Shown here piece after piece: positions 1-8,745 of a stretch of DNA of 64,000 nucleotides (positions are counted from its first letter, which is position 1; each line of letters starts with the position of its first letter). Where the stretch lies: assembly GCF_025463825.1 (NCBI RefSeq), contig NZ_JAODBG010000082.1, positions 1 through 64,000 on the forward strand. Direction: 5' to 3'. The translations under genes were made by a program, and so were the position numbers. Below the pieces are notes generated by a model. The model was not told where the DNA came from. It saw only the letters and a list, made by a program, of their open reading frames with translations, and searched no databases. Source of the DNA: Cryobacterium sp. GTDB taxonomy: Bacteria > Actinomycetota > Actinomycetes > Actinomycetales > Microbacteriaceae.

Positions 1-365
1 AGCCAGAGCTTGTGCTGGTAGACCGTTCCGGCGATCTCGCCCTCGCTCACGGCCCGGTTGATGGTGTTGCTGTCGGCGAGGCCCTTGAACTCGACCGTGA
101 TGCCGTATTTGGGTGCGACCTCTTCGGCGACGAAGTTGACCAGGGCCTGCTCGGCGGCGTTGCCCTCTGCGGTGGCGACGATGAGGGTGGCGCCCTCGGT
201 GGCGTTGGCGGACTTGGCCGGGTTGAGCAGTGGCACGGCAATCGCGGTCGCGGCGGCCACGGCGACCACGGCGATGCCGGCGATCCAGGGCCAGCGACGG
301 CGCTTCTTGAGTTCGAAGCCGTGCGGCTCGACGGGCGGAGTGGTGGGAGTGGTGGGTTCAGACAT
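1..365 (-). CDS. metQ: MetQ/NLPA-family substrate-binding protein, 3' part outside window
   Basis: The first about 121 residues are visible; the rest lies beyond position 1. The sequence after the anchor (TLIVATAEGNAAEQALVNF, then GLADSNTINRAVSEGEIAG) matches the start of the mature NLPA/MetQ fold, which captures methionine or related compounds for an ABC importer. The N-terminus is a Pro/Thr-rich head, a KKRRR stop and one hydrophobic helix (WIAGIAVVAVAAATAIAV). No cysteine lipobox is visible, although MetQ proteins are normally lipoproteins. It lies downstream of metN and metI on the same strand, separated from metI by 256 bp, so it is the last visible gene of that operon. The family call is firm; methionine as ligand is inferred from the neighbours. 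Confidence 0.85.
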   Translation of the reverse strand, partial: MSEPTTPTTPPVEPHGFELKKRRRWPWIAGIAVVAVAAATAIAVPLLNPAKSANATEGATLIVATAEGNAAEQALVNFVAEEVAPKYGITVEFKGLADSNTINRAVSEGEIAGTVYQHKLW

Positions 366-545
366 GGGGGGATCCTTCGGGGTGAGGTCTGCGTGCTGTG
401 CAGGAGTGCGGGTGAGTGCATGGCTGGGGGCGCATGCGGGAAGGCTCGAGCGAACGAAGTGCGGGGAGCCCGTCCGGCGCGAGAGGGCGCAGGCAGGCAA
501 GATCTGGGCGCACGGGCAGAACCGGTGCGCGTGGGGCTATCGAGC

Positions 546-579
546 GGGCGAGTTCGGCGTCAGGCCGGACAGCTCGCCC
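546..579. other. stem-loop in the metI-metQ gap
   Basis: A 7-bp perfect stem (GGGCGAG at 546-552, CTCGCCC at 573-579) closes around a loop that contains a further short CGGC/GCCG pairing. It lies in the 256-bp gap between the metI stop and the metQ start, the longest gap in this operon. I see no U-run on either side, so it is not a classic intrinsic terminator. It might stabilise the upstream mRNA or adjust metQ dosage. The rest of the gap (366-621) shows no convincing gene. Confidence 0.35.
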
Positions 580-621
580 CGGGCATTCGGCGCGGCGTGG
601 GCAGCGGAACAGTGCGGCGGT

Positions 622-1356
622 TCACACCAGGCTCGCTTCGCGGCGGGACGCCCGCGGAAGGCGCGCCTGCGTGCGGCTGTGCGGCGTGGTGAGGCGCACC
701 AGTCGGTCGCCGATCAGCTGCACCGACGCCACGGTGGCCACGAGGATCACGATGGTGGCGAGCATCACCGTGTTATCGAAGCGCTGGTAGCCGTAAGTGA
801 CCGCCACGTAGCCGATGCCGCCGGCGCCGATGGTGCCGGCGATGGCGGAGTACTCGATCATGGCGATGGTGTTGATGGTGAGGCCGCCGATGATCGACGG
901 CAACGCCTCGCTGAGCTGGGCGGTGCGGATGATCTGCAGCGGAGACGCCCCTGACGCCTTGGCGACGCGCACCAGCGTGGGCGGCACACCGCGAAGGGAG
1001 TTCTCCACGATGCGCGTGAAGAACGCGATGCCGGCAATGGCCATGGGCACAACCGCCGCCGCGATGCCGATGTTGGTGCCGGTGATGAACCGGGTGAACG
1101 GCACGATCGACGCCATCAGGATGAGGAACGGTAGCGATCGGCCGATACTCACGATCCAGCTGATGGTGGTGTGCAGGGCGGGATTCTCGAACAGGCCGCC
1201 CTGGGCGAGGTTGTGCACCAGCGCCCCCAGCGGGATGCCGACGAGCACGACGATCAGCATGACGATGCCGACCATGATCAGGGTGTCCAGCAGCGCAGGG
1301 AAAACCAGCGCGGGGATCTCAGCGAGGGGCACGTTGTTGTTCAGCGGCAGGCTCAT
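622..1356 (-). CDS. metI: methionine-type ABC transporter permease MetI
   Basis: This is the inner-membrane subunit of a MetNIQ importer. The 244-residue protein has about five hydrophobic segments, starting with ALLDTLIMVGIVMLIVVLVG near residues 21-40. The cytoplasmic coupling loop lies near residues 130-160 (ASGASPLQIIRTAQLSEALP), where MetN docks. MetI proteins are usually about 220 residues; the extra length is a basic C-terminal tail (about residues 225-244, rich in Arg). The start overlaps the metN stop by 4 bp, so translation is probably coupled. It sits between metN and the metQ-like gene. Family assignment is secure; the substrate could be another sulfur compound, given the monooxygenase at the head of the operon. 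Confidence 0.93.
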   Translation of the reverse strand: MSLPLNNNVPLAEIPALVFPALLDTLIMVGIVMLIVVLVGIPLGALVHNLAQGGLFENPALHTTISWIVSIGRSLPFLILMASIVPFTRFITGTNIGIAAAVVPMAIAGIAFFTRIVENSLRGVPPTLVRVAKASGASPLQIIRTAQLSEALPSIIGGLTINTIAMIEYSAIAGTIGAGGIGYVAVTYGYQRFDNTVMLATIVILVATVASVQLIGDRLVRLTTPHSRTQARLPRASRREASLV

Positions 1357-2369
1357 GCGACCGGCTCCAGGATCTCGGCCGGCTGCGCGGCCTGCTCGGG
1401 GCGGGCCTCAAGGCCCAGGCTGCGGGCCACGCTGATGAGGTGCTCGGCGTTCGCACCCGCGACGCCGATGCTGGCGTGGCCGACGGTGGCGCCGTCGACG
1501 GTCTCGATCGAGGCGCCCAGCAGCGACACCGTGGTGCCCAGCTGCCCGGCGAGCCGGGTGAGCCAGTCGGCGGGCACTGCCGCGGAGGTGTAGCTGACGA
1601 ACCACTCGGTGGCGTCGGCCGGGGCGCTCTCGTGCGAGCGGGCCGGCCGGAGGGCGCGGCCGAGCCCCGAGGCGGGGTCGCGCAGCAGTTCCACGATGCG
1701 GCCGCTCTCCACGATCCGGCCGTGGTCCAGCCGCGCGACGGAATCGGCGACCTGCAGCACGGTGTCCATTTCGTGGGTGATGAACAGGATCGACAGGCCC
1801 AGGTCGTCACGCAGCTCCTTGAGCAGCGCCACGATCGACCGGGTGGAGTCGGGGTCGAGGCCTGACGTTGCTTCGTCGCTGAGCAGCACGGAGGGGCGGA
1901 GTGCGAGGGCGCGGGCGATGCCCACCCGCTGCCGTTGGCCGCCGGAAAGCTGATGCGGGTAATGCCCGGCCTTGCCGGCCAGGCCCACCCGGTCCAGCAG
2001 CTCGGCCACCCGGGCGCGGGTCTCTTCGGCCGTGACGCCGAGGTACTCCAGCGGCAGCGCCACGTTCTGGGCGGCGGTGCGGCGCGAGTAGAGGCCATCC
2101 GACTGGAAGATTGTGCCGATCCGCCGGCGGGCCACCCGCAGCTGCTTCTCGGTGAGCTGTGAGAGGTTCTCGCCGTTCACCAGCACCGAGCCGCTGGTGG
2201 GTCGCTCGAGCAGGTTGACACACTGCGCCAGTGTGCTCTTGCCGGCGCCGCTTGGGCCGACGACGGCGAAGATCTCGCCGGCGTCGACGCTGAAGTCGAG
2301 ACGGTCCAGCACCACGGTGCGTTGGTCACCGTGGCCGTAGACCTTGGTCAGCTGTTCGAGGCTGATCAT
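1353..2369 (-). CDS. metN: methionine-type ABC transporter ATP-binding protein MetN
   Basis: This is the ATPase that powers the MetNIQ importer. The 338-residue protein shows Walker A GPSGAGKST (38-46), the Q-loop near FQSDGL (88-93), the signature LSGGQRQRVG (141-150) and Walker B VLLSDEA (161-167). The last about 80 residues have the length and position of the C-terminal NIL (ACT-like) domain, which in MetN binds methionine and inhibits transport when the cell is replete. The ATG at 2369 gives MISLEQLTKVYG, the usual family start; reading further upstream would run into the preceding gene. It starts 7 bp after the monooxygenase stop and overlaps metI by 4 bp. Confidence 0.95.
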   Translation of the reverse strand: MISLEQLTKVYGHGDQRTVVLDRLDFSVDAGEIFAVVGPSGAGKSTLAQCVNLLERPTSGSVLVNGENLSQLTEKQLRVARRRIGTIFQSDGLYSRRTAAQNVALPLEYLGVTAEETRARVAELLDRVGLAGKAGHYPHQLSGGQRQRVGIARALALRPSVLLSDEATSGLDPDSTRSIVALLKELRDDLGLSILFITHEMDTVLQVADSVARLDHGRIVESGRIVELLRDPASGLGRALRPARSHESAPADATEWFVSYTSAAVPADWLTRLAGQLGTTVSLLGASIETVDGATVGHASIGVAGANAEHLISVARSLGLEARPEQAAQPAEILEPVA

Positions 2370-2376
2370 GCGGGGC

Positions 2377-3756
2377 TCAGGCGACAGGCACGCCGACGCG
2401 GAAGTTCGCGCCGTGGTGCTCGTCGGGCAGGCGGTCGCCACGGCCGTGCAGCTTCTGCCGCAGGGTGCCCTCGGTGTACTCGGTGGGGTACACGCCGCGC
2501 TTCTGCAGCTCGGGCACCACCCAGGTGACCACGTCTTCGAAGGTTCCCGGCGTGATCGCGTAGGCGAGGTTGAACCCGTCCACGTCGGTCTCCGCGGCCC
2601 ACTCCTCGAGCTGGTCGGCGATCTCGACACCGGAGCCCACGATGAACGGGCCGAGGCCGCCGATGGCGCCGGCACGGGCGATGTCGCCCACGGTCCACTC
2701 CGACCCGTCGTGGTTCACGGCCTGGAAGTTGGCCACGGCGGACTGGATGGCGTTGCTCTTGACGTTGCCGATCGGCTCGTCGAGCGCGAACCCGGACAGG
2801 TCGACGCCCATCCAGCCCGACATGAAGACCAGGGCACCCTCTTCGCTGGCGTAGCTGAGGTAGTCCAGGTACTTCGCCTGGGCCTTCTCGCTGGTCTCGT
2901 CGGTGATGATCGTGAGCAGCGTGTAGATCGTGGCGGAGTACCGGTCGCGGCCGGCGGCTTCGAGCGCGTCGCGGATCTTGGTGACCGTGCCCTTGAGCAC
3001 GTCCTTGGTCGACGCGGCCACGAAGATCGCCTCGGCATTGCCGGCGGCGAAGGCGATGCCGCGGCTGGAAGCACCGGCCTGGTAGATCACGGGAGAGCGC
3101 TGCGGCGACGGCTCGGAGAGGTGGATGCCCGGCACCTGGAAGTGCTTGCCGGAGTGGCCGATCGAGTGCACCTTGCTGGGGTCGGTGAAGACGCCGGTCT
3201 CGGCGTTCCGCACCACGGCATCCTCCTCCCAGGAGCCTTCCCACAGCTTGTAGAGCACCTCGAGGTACTCGTCGGCGTAGTCGTACCGGTCGTCATGCTC
3301 GAGCTGGTCTTCCTGGCCCATGTTCCGGGCGGCGGAGGGCAGGTACCCGGTGACGACGTTCCAGCCCACCCGGCCCTTGGTGAGGTGGTCGAGCGTGGAC
3401 ATCCGCCGGGCGAACGGGTACGGGTGCTCGTACGCGGTGCCGGCGGTGACGCCGAAACCGAGGTGCTCGGTGACATATGCCATCGCGGGAATGACCAGGA
3501 GCGGGTCCGCGACGGGGATCTGCGCACCGTTGCGGATCGCGGCCTCGTTGGTGCCGCCGTACACGTCGTAGGTGCCCAGCACGTCGGCGAGGAAGATGCC
3601 GTCGAAGCGGCCCTTCTCGAGCAGCTTCGCCAGCTCTGTCCAATACGCGAGGTCGGTGTAGCTCTGCGACCGGTCGTCGGGGTGGCGCCAGAGTCCGGAG
3701 GACTGGTGGGCGACGCAGTTCATGTCGAAGGCATTGAAGCGAATCTGTCTGGGCAT
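2377..3756 (-). CDS. NtaA/SnaA/DszA-family FMNH2-dependent monooxygenase
   Basis: This is a 459-residue luciferase-like flavin monooxygenase of the NtaA/SnaA/SoxA/DszA group. Family members use reduced FMN from a separate reductase to oxidise chelators such as NTA or EDTA, or organosulfur compounds. The hallmarks are KGRFDGIFLADVLG (about 48-61), TLDHLTKGRVGWNVVTGYLP and the C-terminal DGFNLAYAITPGTFEDVV segment. It is the first gene of an operon with metN, metI and metQ. That suggests the imported compound, or its oxidation product, feeds sulfur supply. This is inference, because no flavin reductase gene is visible nearby. The ATG at 3756 follows a 128-bp leader with palindromes. It is only distantly similar to the cluster at 16.9-21.8 kb. 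Confidence 0.88.
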   Translation of the reverse strand: MPRQIRFNAFDMNCVAHQSSGLWRHPDDRSQSYTDLAYWTELAKLLEKGRFDGIFLADVLGTYDVYGGTNEAAIRNGAQIPVADPLLVIPAMAYVTEHLGFGVTAGTAYEHPYPFARRMSTLDHLTKGRVGWNVVTGYLPSAARNMGQEDQLEHDDRYDYADEYLEVLYKLWEGSWEEDAVVRNAETGVFTDPSKVHSIGHSGKHFQVPGIHLSEPSPQRSPVIYQAGASSRGIAFAAGNAEAIFVAASTKDVLKGTVTKIRDALEAAGRDRYSATIYTLLTIITDETSEKAQAKYLDYLSYASEEGALVFMSGWMGVDLSGFALDEPIGNVKSNAIQSAVANFQAVNHDGSEWTVGDIARAGAIGGLGPFIVGSGVEIADQLEEWAAETDVDGFNLAYAITPGTFEDVVTWVVPELQKRGVYPTEYTEGTLRQKLHGRGDRLPDEHHGANFRVGVPVA

Positions 3757-3775
3757 TCACCTATGCTCACCGTTG

Positions 3776-3812
3776 GACGCCGGGAGCACATCCCCCCATG
3801 AAACATGGCGTC
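3776..3812. promoter_or_regulatory. palindromic leader element upstream of the monooxygenase-metNIQ operon
   Basis: Twenty bases upstream of the operon start lies GACGCC (3776-3781) paired with GGCGTC (3807-3812). Inside it is the exact inverted repeat CCATG-AAA-CATGG (3796-3808). It could be a repressor operator or a leader hairpin. I do not recognise a SAM riboswitch core here. Position and symmetry are seen; function is inferred. Confidence 0.4.
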
Positions 3813-3884
3813 ATACACGGATGCCGCGCAGCATCTGTTGCTGCGTGGCTGCTCAGTGTTCCGGTATGACAGGTTCTGCGATTC

Positions 3885-4703
3885 TCAGCTCTGGAGCGCC
3901 AGCACCGCGGGCCACGCGCGCACCCGCTCCAGCCAGGCCGCGTTCGCCTCGGCGTAGTAGTCGCGGCGGGTCAGCCCGGCAGCAGCGTCCGCATCAAGCA
4001 GCACCGTCACGCTGGGGTGCAGCTGCACCGCCGACGTGGGGCAGGAACTCGACAGCGGCCCCTCGAGGGCTGCCCCGATGGCCTCCGCCTTGTGCGCCCC
4101 GTTGGCCACGACCAACAGCGAACGGGCTTCGAGAATGGTGCCGATGCCCTGGGTCATGGCGCTGCCGGGCACCGTGGCCAATTCGCCGCCGAAGAACCGG
4201 CGGTTGTCGTCGCGGGTGCGGGCGGTGAGGGTGACCTCGCGGGTGCGCGAGGCAAACGACGAGCCGGGTTCATTGAAGCCGAGGTGGCCGTTGGCTCCCA
4301 CTCCGAGGATCTGCAGGGCGACACCGCCGCTGGCCGCGATGGCCCGGTCGTAGGCGGGACCGGCGGTGTCGGGATCGCCCAGGCCGTCCGGCACGTTCAT
4401 GCGGGCCGGGTCGAGGGCGAGCGGGCGCACGACGTCCCGGGCGAGCACGGAGTGGTAGCTCTCCGGATGCGTCGGGTCGAGCCCGATGTACTCGTCGAGC
4501 GCGAAGCCCGTGACCTCGGAGAAGTCGAGCCCCTGGTCAGCGTGTTCCCTCAGGGCAGCGTAGAGCGGCTCGGGTGAGGAGCCAGTGGCGAAGCTGAGCA
4601 CGGCCCGCGAGTTCCGGTCCACGACGGCAGCGACAAGGGCTGCGCCGATCTGCGCCGTTTCGGCAGCGGTGGGCAACACGATGATTCTCACGGGGAGGTC
4701 CAT
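3885..4703 (-). CDS. nagB: glucosamine-6-phosphate deaminase
   Basis: This enzyme isomerises and deaminates glucosamine-6-phosphate to fructose-6-phosphate and ammonia, the entry of amino sugars into glycolysis. The 272-residue protein has the phosphate loop FATGSSPEPLY (38-48), the catalytic stretch FALDEYIGLD (67-76) and the lid/active-site block LGVGANGHLGFNEPGSSF (133-150) with the catalytic His. Length fits the family (about 260-270). It is the last gene of a leftward run containing a SIS isomerase, a lyase-like protein and a sugar permease, so a role in using an amino-sugar-containing polymer or glycoside is likely. A second ATG lies 12 bp from the stated start (VRIIVLP context); I kept the longer form. 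Confidence 0.92.
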   Translation of the reverse strand: MDLPVRIIVLPTAAETAQIGAALVAAVVDRNSRAVLSFATGSSPEPLYAALREHADQGLDFSEVTGFALDEYIGLDPTHPESYHSVLARDVVRPLALDPARMNVPDGLGDPDTAGPAYDRAIAASGGVALQILGVGANGHLGFNEPGSSFASRTREVTLTARTRDDNRRFFGGELATVPGSAMTQGIGTILEARSLLVVANGAHKAEAIGAALEGPLSSSCPTSAVQLHPSVTVLLDADAAAGLTRRDYYAEANAAWLERVRAWPAVLALQS

Positions 4704-4725
4704 TCCGGGGCGCGCACGGCGCCGG

Positions 4726-5771
4726 TCATTGGGTGGCTGACTTGCTCGCCAGTCGCTCGTGGAACCCGGCGAACACCGGGTCCTCGGGGGAGTATCCGCG
4801 GCAGGCGGCCAGCTCGACCGCGAGCAGCTGCAGCGGCGCGATGAAGGCGATCGCGCCGAGCGCGTCCCCGTCGACGACGGGCACTACCAGCTCAGGAGCT
4901 CCGGCAGGCAGGCCACACCGGGTGTCGGAGATCATGAGCACCCGGGCGCCGAGTCCCGCGGCGAACTCGCGCAGCAGCAGCGCCCGCTCGAGCATCGGCC
5001 CGTGCGGAGCCGCCATGACCAGCACGCTGCCCGCTACCAGCCGTCGATGAGGGCCATGCAGGTATTCCTCGACATCGAGGGCCTCGACGGGGAGGCGCGC
5101 GGTCTCGAATATTTCTAAGGCCGCCCTCGCGCACCGTGGCGAGGTTGGGTCCGTAGGAGAGCAGCGTGACGGACTCCGGCACCGCATCACCGAACAGAGC
5201 GTCGATGGCCGCGGGTGCGGCGGCTATCGCACCGTGCACGACCTGCGGCAACCGCGCCACGGCACCGGCACCCTGGCGCCCGGCCAGGGCGTCGCCGAGC
5301 AGTAGGAGGCTGGCCACGGTGCAGACGAACCCCTTGGTCTTGGCGCCGACCAGCTCGGGTCCAGAGCGGATGTCGAGCACCGGCCGCGAGGCGCTTGCTA
5401 CGGCGTCGCCGGTGACGAGCAGGGTGCGGCCACCGAGGTCGGTGGCGCGGGCGAGGGCCCGACCGGTCGCGGTGCTTCGCCCGCTCTGGGATACGCCGAC
5501 GACCAGCGTGCGCGGCGTGTCCCGGCAGGCTGGAAGATAGTGCACGAAGCTGCTCGGCAGGTGCGCCCGCGCCCCCCGGGCCATGCGGAGCGAACCTGTC
5601 GACCGCGGCCAGGGCCGCGTAGTACGACGACTCGGAACCGACCAGGCGCACCTCGTCGATGCCGCGCCCGACCTCCGCGGCCAGCGCCGACGCCACGGCC
5701 GGCACCTCGGCGAGAGTGCGCTCAAGTGCCGCCGGCTGGTCGTGGATATAGCCGAGCATCGTGGTGCTCAT
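4726..5771 (-). pseudogene. SIS-domain sugar isomerase/deaminase, two frameshifts
   Basis: Three reading frames together give one SIS-domain protein of about 345 residues. They are MSTTMLGYIHDQPAALERTL...YYAALAAVDRF, then VVGVSQSGRSTATGRAL...ESVTLLSYGPNLATVREGGL, then IFETARLPVEALDVEEYLHG to the end. The first SIS phosphosugar site is VGSESSYYAA and the second is VSQSGRSTA. Relatives are AgaS/GlmS-like aminosugar-phosphate isomerases, which suits the neighbouring nagB. The frame changes at a run of six C (plus strand 5572-5577), where one base fewer restores a continuous reading, and again near 5120 (GGCGGCCTTAGAA). The start overlaps the upstream gene stop (ATGA). As read the gene is broken; base-call error is possible. 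Confidence 0.8.
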
Positions 5772-7316
5772 ACCGGGCCGGCCGCCGTTCCGGTGCGCAG
5801 CTCGAGAGTGAACGGGGCATCCGTGCGGCCGGCGATGAGCACCCGCAGGCCCGGGATCCGATCGATGCCGCCGACGTAGCCGAACATCTCGCCCTCGTCG
5901 AAGCGGGGCCGGCGGCCGGGCAGCAGCACGCTGCCGGGTGCGGCGCGGAACTCGATCACGTCGTCCCCGACGCTGTAGCGTGCCGTGCCGTCGGCGAAAA
6001 CGGCGGCGTCGGTGCCCGGCAGGGCCGTCACGCCCTCGAGCACTCCGCCAGGACGGAAGACCAGTTCGATCGCGTAGTCGGTGGACACGCCGTCGAAGGC
6101 CATGCTCACGTCGACCCCACCGGCAACCTCGTCGACACTCACCGTGGTGTCCAGGACGATGGGGCTCAGGTCCCGCCGGGGAAAGCTCATGCTGCCGAAG
6201 AAGCGACCCTCGTCGCCGAGGTCGTACTCCCCGGTGCGGGAAAGCTTCGCGGCCGCCAGCGGCTGGTAGTAGCCGCTGGCTCGGCGTTCGCGCAGCACGA
6301 AGCCGTCGCCGTCGTTGTGCTGTTCAATGCTGCCCGCCCGGAATGCGCCGAGGTCGAAGAACTGCGGCGACACCCGCATGGCGTCCAGAATCGCGTCGCC
6401 GTGGCGCATCCGGAGGAACACCGCACTGTTGGCCAGGCCGGATGCGATTCGTCGGGTCCTGGCGAAGTCGCCGCCGCCGAACACGGTGAGGGTGTCCCGA
6501 CCGTTCCGGCGCCTCGCCAGGCCCACCCAGGAGTAGAACGCTTCGTCGACGGCGGCCTGAGGCGCCGCCGGCGGCAGGGTGCGGGCGAGCATCGGCTCCA
6601 CCAGGACCTCGGCGAGGTGGCGCACCGGGTCGAGCAGCTCGGGCCGGGCCGTCAGCCTGGCCAGGGTCAGCAGGCTGGGGTTGGAGACGTAGGCGGCGTA
6701 GTTGGGGCTCTGCTCGGAATAGAAGCCGTCGGCGTCGATGTCGACGCCCTCCCGCAACCAGTCGTCGACCCGGCCTGCGATGCACGCGTCCGGCCAGAGC
6801 TCGTCGATGCGGGCCAGGGCGCTGGCGATTTCCCAGCGGTGGTTGGGGGGTGTGCACACCGCCGGCGAGCAGGGCGGGCAGGGCCGCGGCGGCGATGGCC
6901 TGCAGCCGCACTGCGGTCTTCGGCAGCACCGCGGCGACCGGGCCGGGCACGCCGGCTTGCCCGGCGATGATTTCGACGGCGGTGCAGAGGTCGTTGATCG
7001 TGAACGAGGTGTCCGGCGGCGAACTGAGGTTGTCGCCGTCGAAGAGGCCGTTGGCGCCCTGGCTGGCCTCGAGGTGGCCGAGCAGGGTATCGATCAGCGG
7101 CAGGACGCTGGCATCCGCGTACCAGCGAGAAGTGCGCGATGCCATCACGGTGAGCACCGAGAGCACGGCGCGCATGGTCACCCGGTGCGGCAGGTCCGCG
7201 GGAACTCCGGCGGCGAATTCGGTCTTCAGGCCTGCGACGACGGCATCGGAGCCGCGCACCAGCAGGTCGAGGTACGCGCGATCGAGTTCGGTCTCCGTGT
7301 GTGCGGTCCCAGCCAC
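5768..7316 (-). pseudogene. heparinase/lyase-like alpha-toroid protein, one frameshift
   Basis: Two frames join into a protein of about 515 residues. The N-terminal part starts MAGTAHTETELDRAYLDLLV and contains RTSRWYADASVLPLIDTLLG and TSFTINDLCTAVEIIAGQ. The C-terminal part contains NHRWEIASALARIDELWP, DGFYSEQSPNYAAYVSNPS and a beta-rich tail. The helical first half with NHRWE and Y/H-rich motifs, followed by a beta-sandwich, resembles polysaccharide lyases of the heparinase II/III or alginate lyase type. I cannot assign a substrate. The frame breaks in a run of six G (6845-6850); five would restore GGVHTPNHRW. It sits between a sugar permease and the SIS isomerase with overlapping or 2-bp junctions, so it was part of a sugar-use operon. 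Confidence 0.65.
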
Positions 7317-7318
7317 GG

Positions 7319-7762
7319 CTAGTCCTTCAGTCCGGAGTTGAGGTCCGCGCTCATCACGTACTTCTGGAAGATCCCGAAGATGATGGCAAGCGGGATGATC
7401 GAGATCACAGATGCGGGCAGCAGCACGGTCCAGTCGATGTTCTCCGCGCCGACGAGGCCGCGCAGGGCCACCTGGATGGTGTACTGCTTAGGGTCGTTCA
7501 GTACGATCAGGGGCCAGATGTAGTCGTTCCAACACCACTGGAAGGAGAAGATCGCCAGGGTCAGGATGATCGGCTTGGCCAGTGGGAGCATGATGCGGAA
7601 GAAGATGCCCAGTTCACTGACGCCGTCGATGCGGGCCGCTTCGATGAGCTCGTCCGGCACGGTGATGAAGAACTGCCGGAACATGAAGATGCCGGTCGCG
7701 GTGATCACCGATGGCACGATGATCCCGGCCAGGGTGTTGTACAGCCCGAGGTCACGGATCGC
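7319..7762 (-). pseudogene. carbohydrate ABC transporter permease (MalG-like), 5' end missing
   Basis: Only the last about 147 residues of a sugar ABC permease remain. They begin near RDLGLYNTLAGIIVPSVITA, continue through the coupling motif (ELIEAARIDGVSELGIFFRI) and the NDYIWPLIVL segment, and end YVMSADLNSGLKD. MalG-type permeases are about 270-290 residues, so about half is gone. Upstream of about 7762 the minus strand no longer encodes a permease, because the plus strand there encodes an amino-acid permease. This is a rearrangement or misassembly junction. The remaining 3' end lies 2 bp from the lyase-like gene, so the two were in one operon. Confidence 0.85.
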
Positions 7763-8662
7763 TGCCCTCGTCCACTTCACCGACGGAACCGCCTTCGACA
7801 CCCTCGGGTTCAGCGCCTCCTGGTTCAACCCGTTCCTCGCCCCGTCCTTCTCGGCCTTCGCCGCCGGGGTGTCGTTGTCGATCTACATCTACTGGGGCTG
7901 GGACGTGACCCTCACCATGAACGAAGAAACCAAGGATCCCGAGCGCACGCCTGGCCGCGCGGCCACGCTCACCGTGGGCATCATCTTCGTTCTGTACATC
8001 CTGGTCTCGGTCGCGGCGTTGATGTTCTCCGGCGTCGGCACCGGCGAGCTGGGCCTGGGCAACGAAGAGATCCAGGGCAACGTGTTCGCCGCCCTGGCGG
8101 GACCGGTGATGGGCCCGTTCGCCATCCTGATGTCACTCGCGGTGCTGTCCAGCTCGGCCGCGTCGCTGCAGTCCACCTTCGTCGGGCCGGCCCGCACCAT
8201 GCTCTCGATGGGGCACTACAAGGCGTTCCCCCAGCGGTTCGCCGCGATCAGTCCCCGGTTCAAGTCACCCGGATTCGCCACCGTCATCGCCGGTGTGGTG
8301 GCCTGGGCCTTCTACGCGGTGATGCGGGTGCTGAGCACCGACGTGCTCACCGACACCATCCTCACCCTCGGCATCATGATCTGCTTCTACTACGGCGTCA
8401 CGGCGTTCGCCTGCGTGTGGTCAAGCTGCTCGCACCGCTTGTGGGCGGCATCATCCTCGCCGTGATCTTCGCCACCACCCTGATCGACAGCACCAATCCC
8501 GAGTACGGCAGCGGCTCAGAGATCGGCGGCGGCGGCCTGGTGTTCATCCTGGCGATGGTGCTGTTCATCGCCGGCATCGTGCTGATGTTCATCATGCGCG
8601 CGGTCAACCCGGCGTTCTTCCAGGGCAAGACCCTCACCAAGGGCACCTCGCGCGACGGCTGA
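7762..8662 (+). pseudogene. APC-family amino-acid permease, 5' end missing and internal break
   Basis: The reading begins abruptly at about 7762 with ALVHFTDGTAFDTLGFSASW. It continues through typical APC-superfamily helices (YIYWGWDVTLTMNEETKDPE; ASLQSTFVGPARTMLSMGHY) to GVTAFACVW near 8418. The C-terminus (VKLLAPLVGGIILAVIF ... NPAFFQGKTL) follows in another frame. Comparison with the usual family layout suggests that a short stretch between ACVW and VKLLAPL is deleted and the frame shifted. The N-terminal roughly 150-200 residues are absent. There is no start codon or RBS at the 5' end. It lies head to head against the truncated sugar permease, so both genes lost their 5' halves at the same point. 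Confidence 0.82.
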
Positions 8663-8745
8663 CGGATGTGCCGTGAGTGGCGGCCGGGCAGGGCGGACGG
8701 GAGCCCGGTGCCGGGCTTCCCCGCCGCGCAAGGCAGAATAGGACG

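Noticed and set aside
366-621. A Cys-rich leader peptide (sulfur attenuation) before metQ
   Set aside because: No short frame with clustered Cys codons and a ribosome site is visible on the minus strand in this gap; only a stem-loop is.
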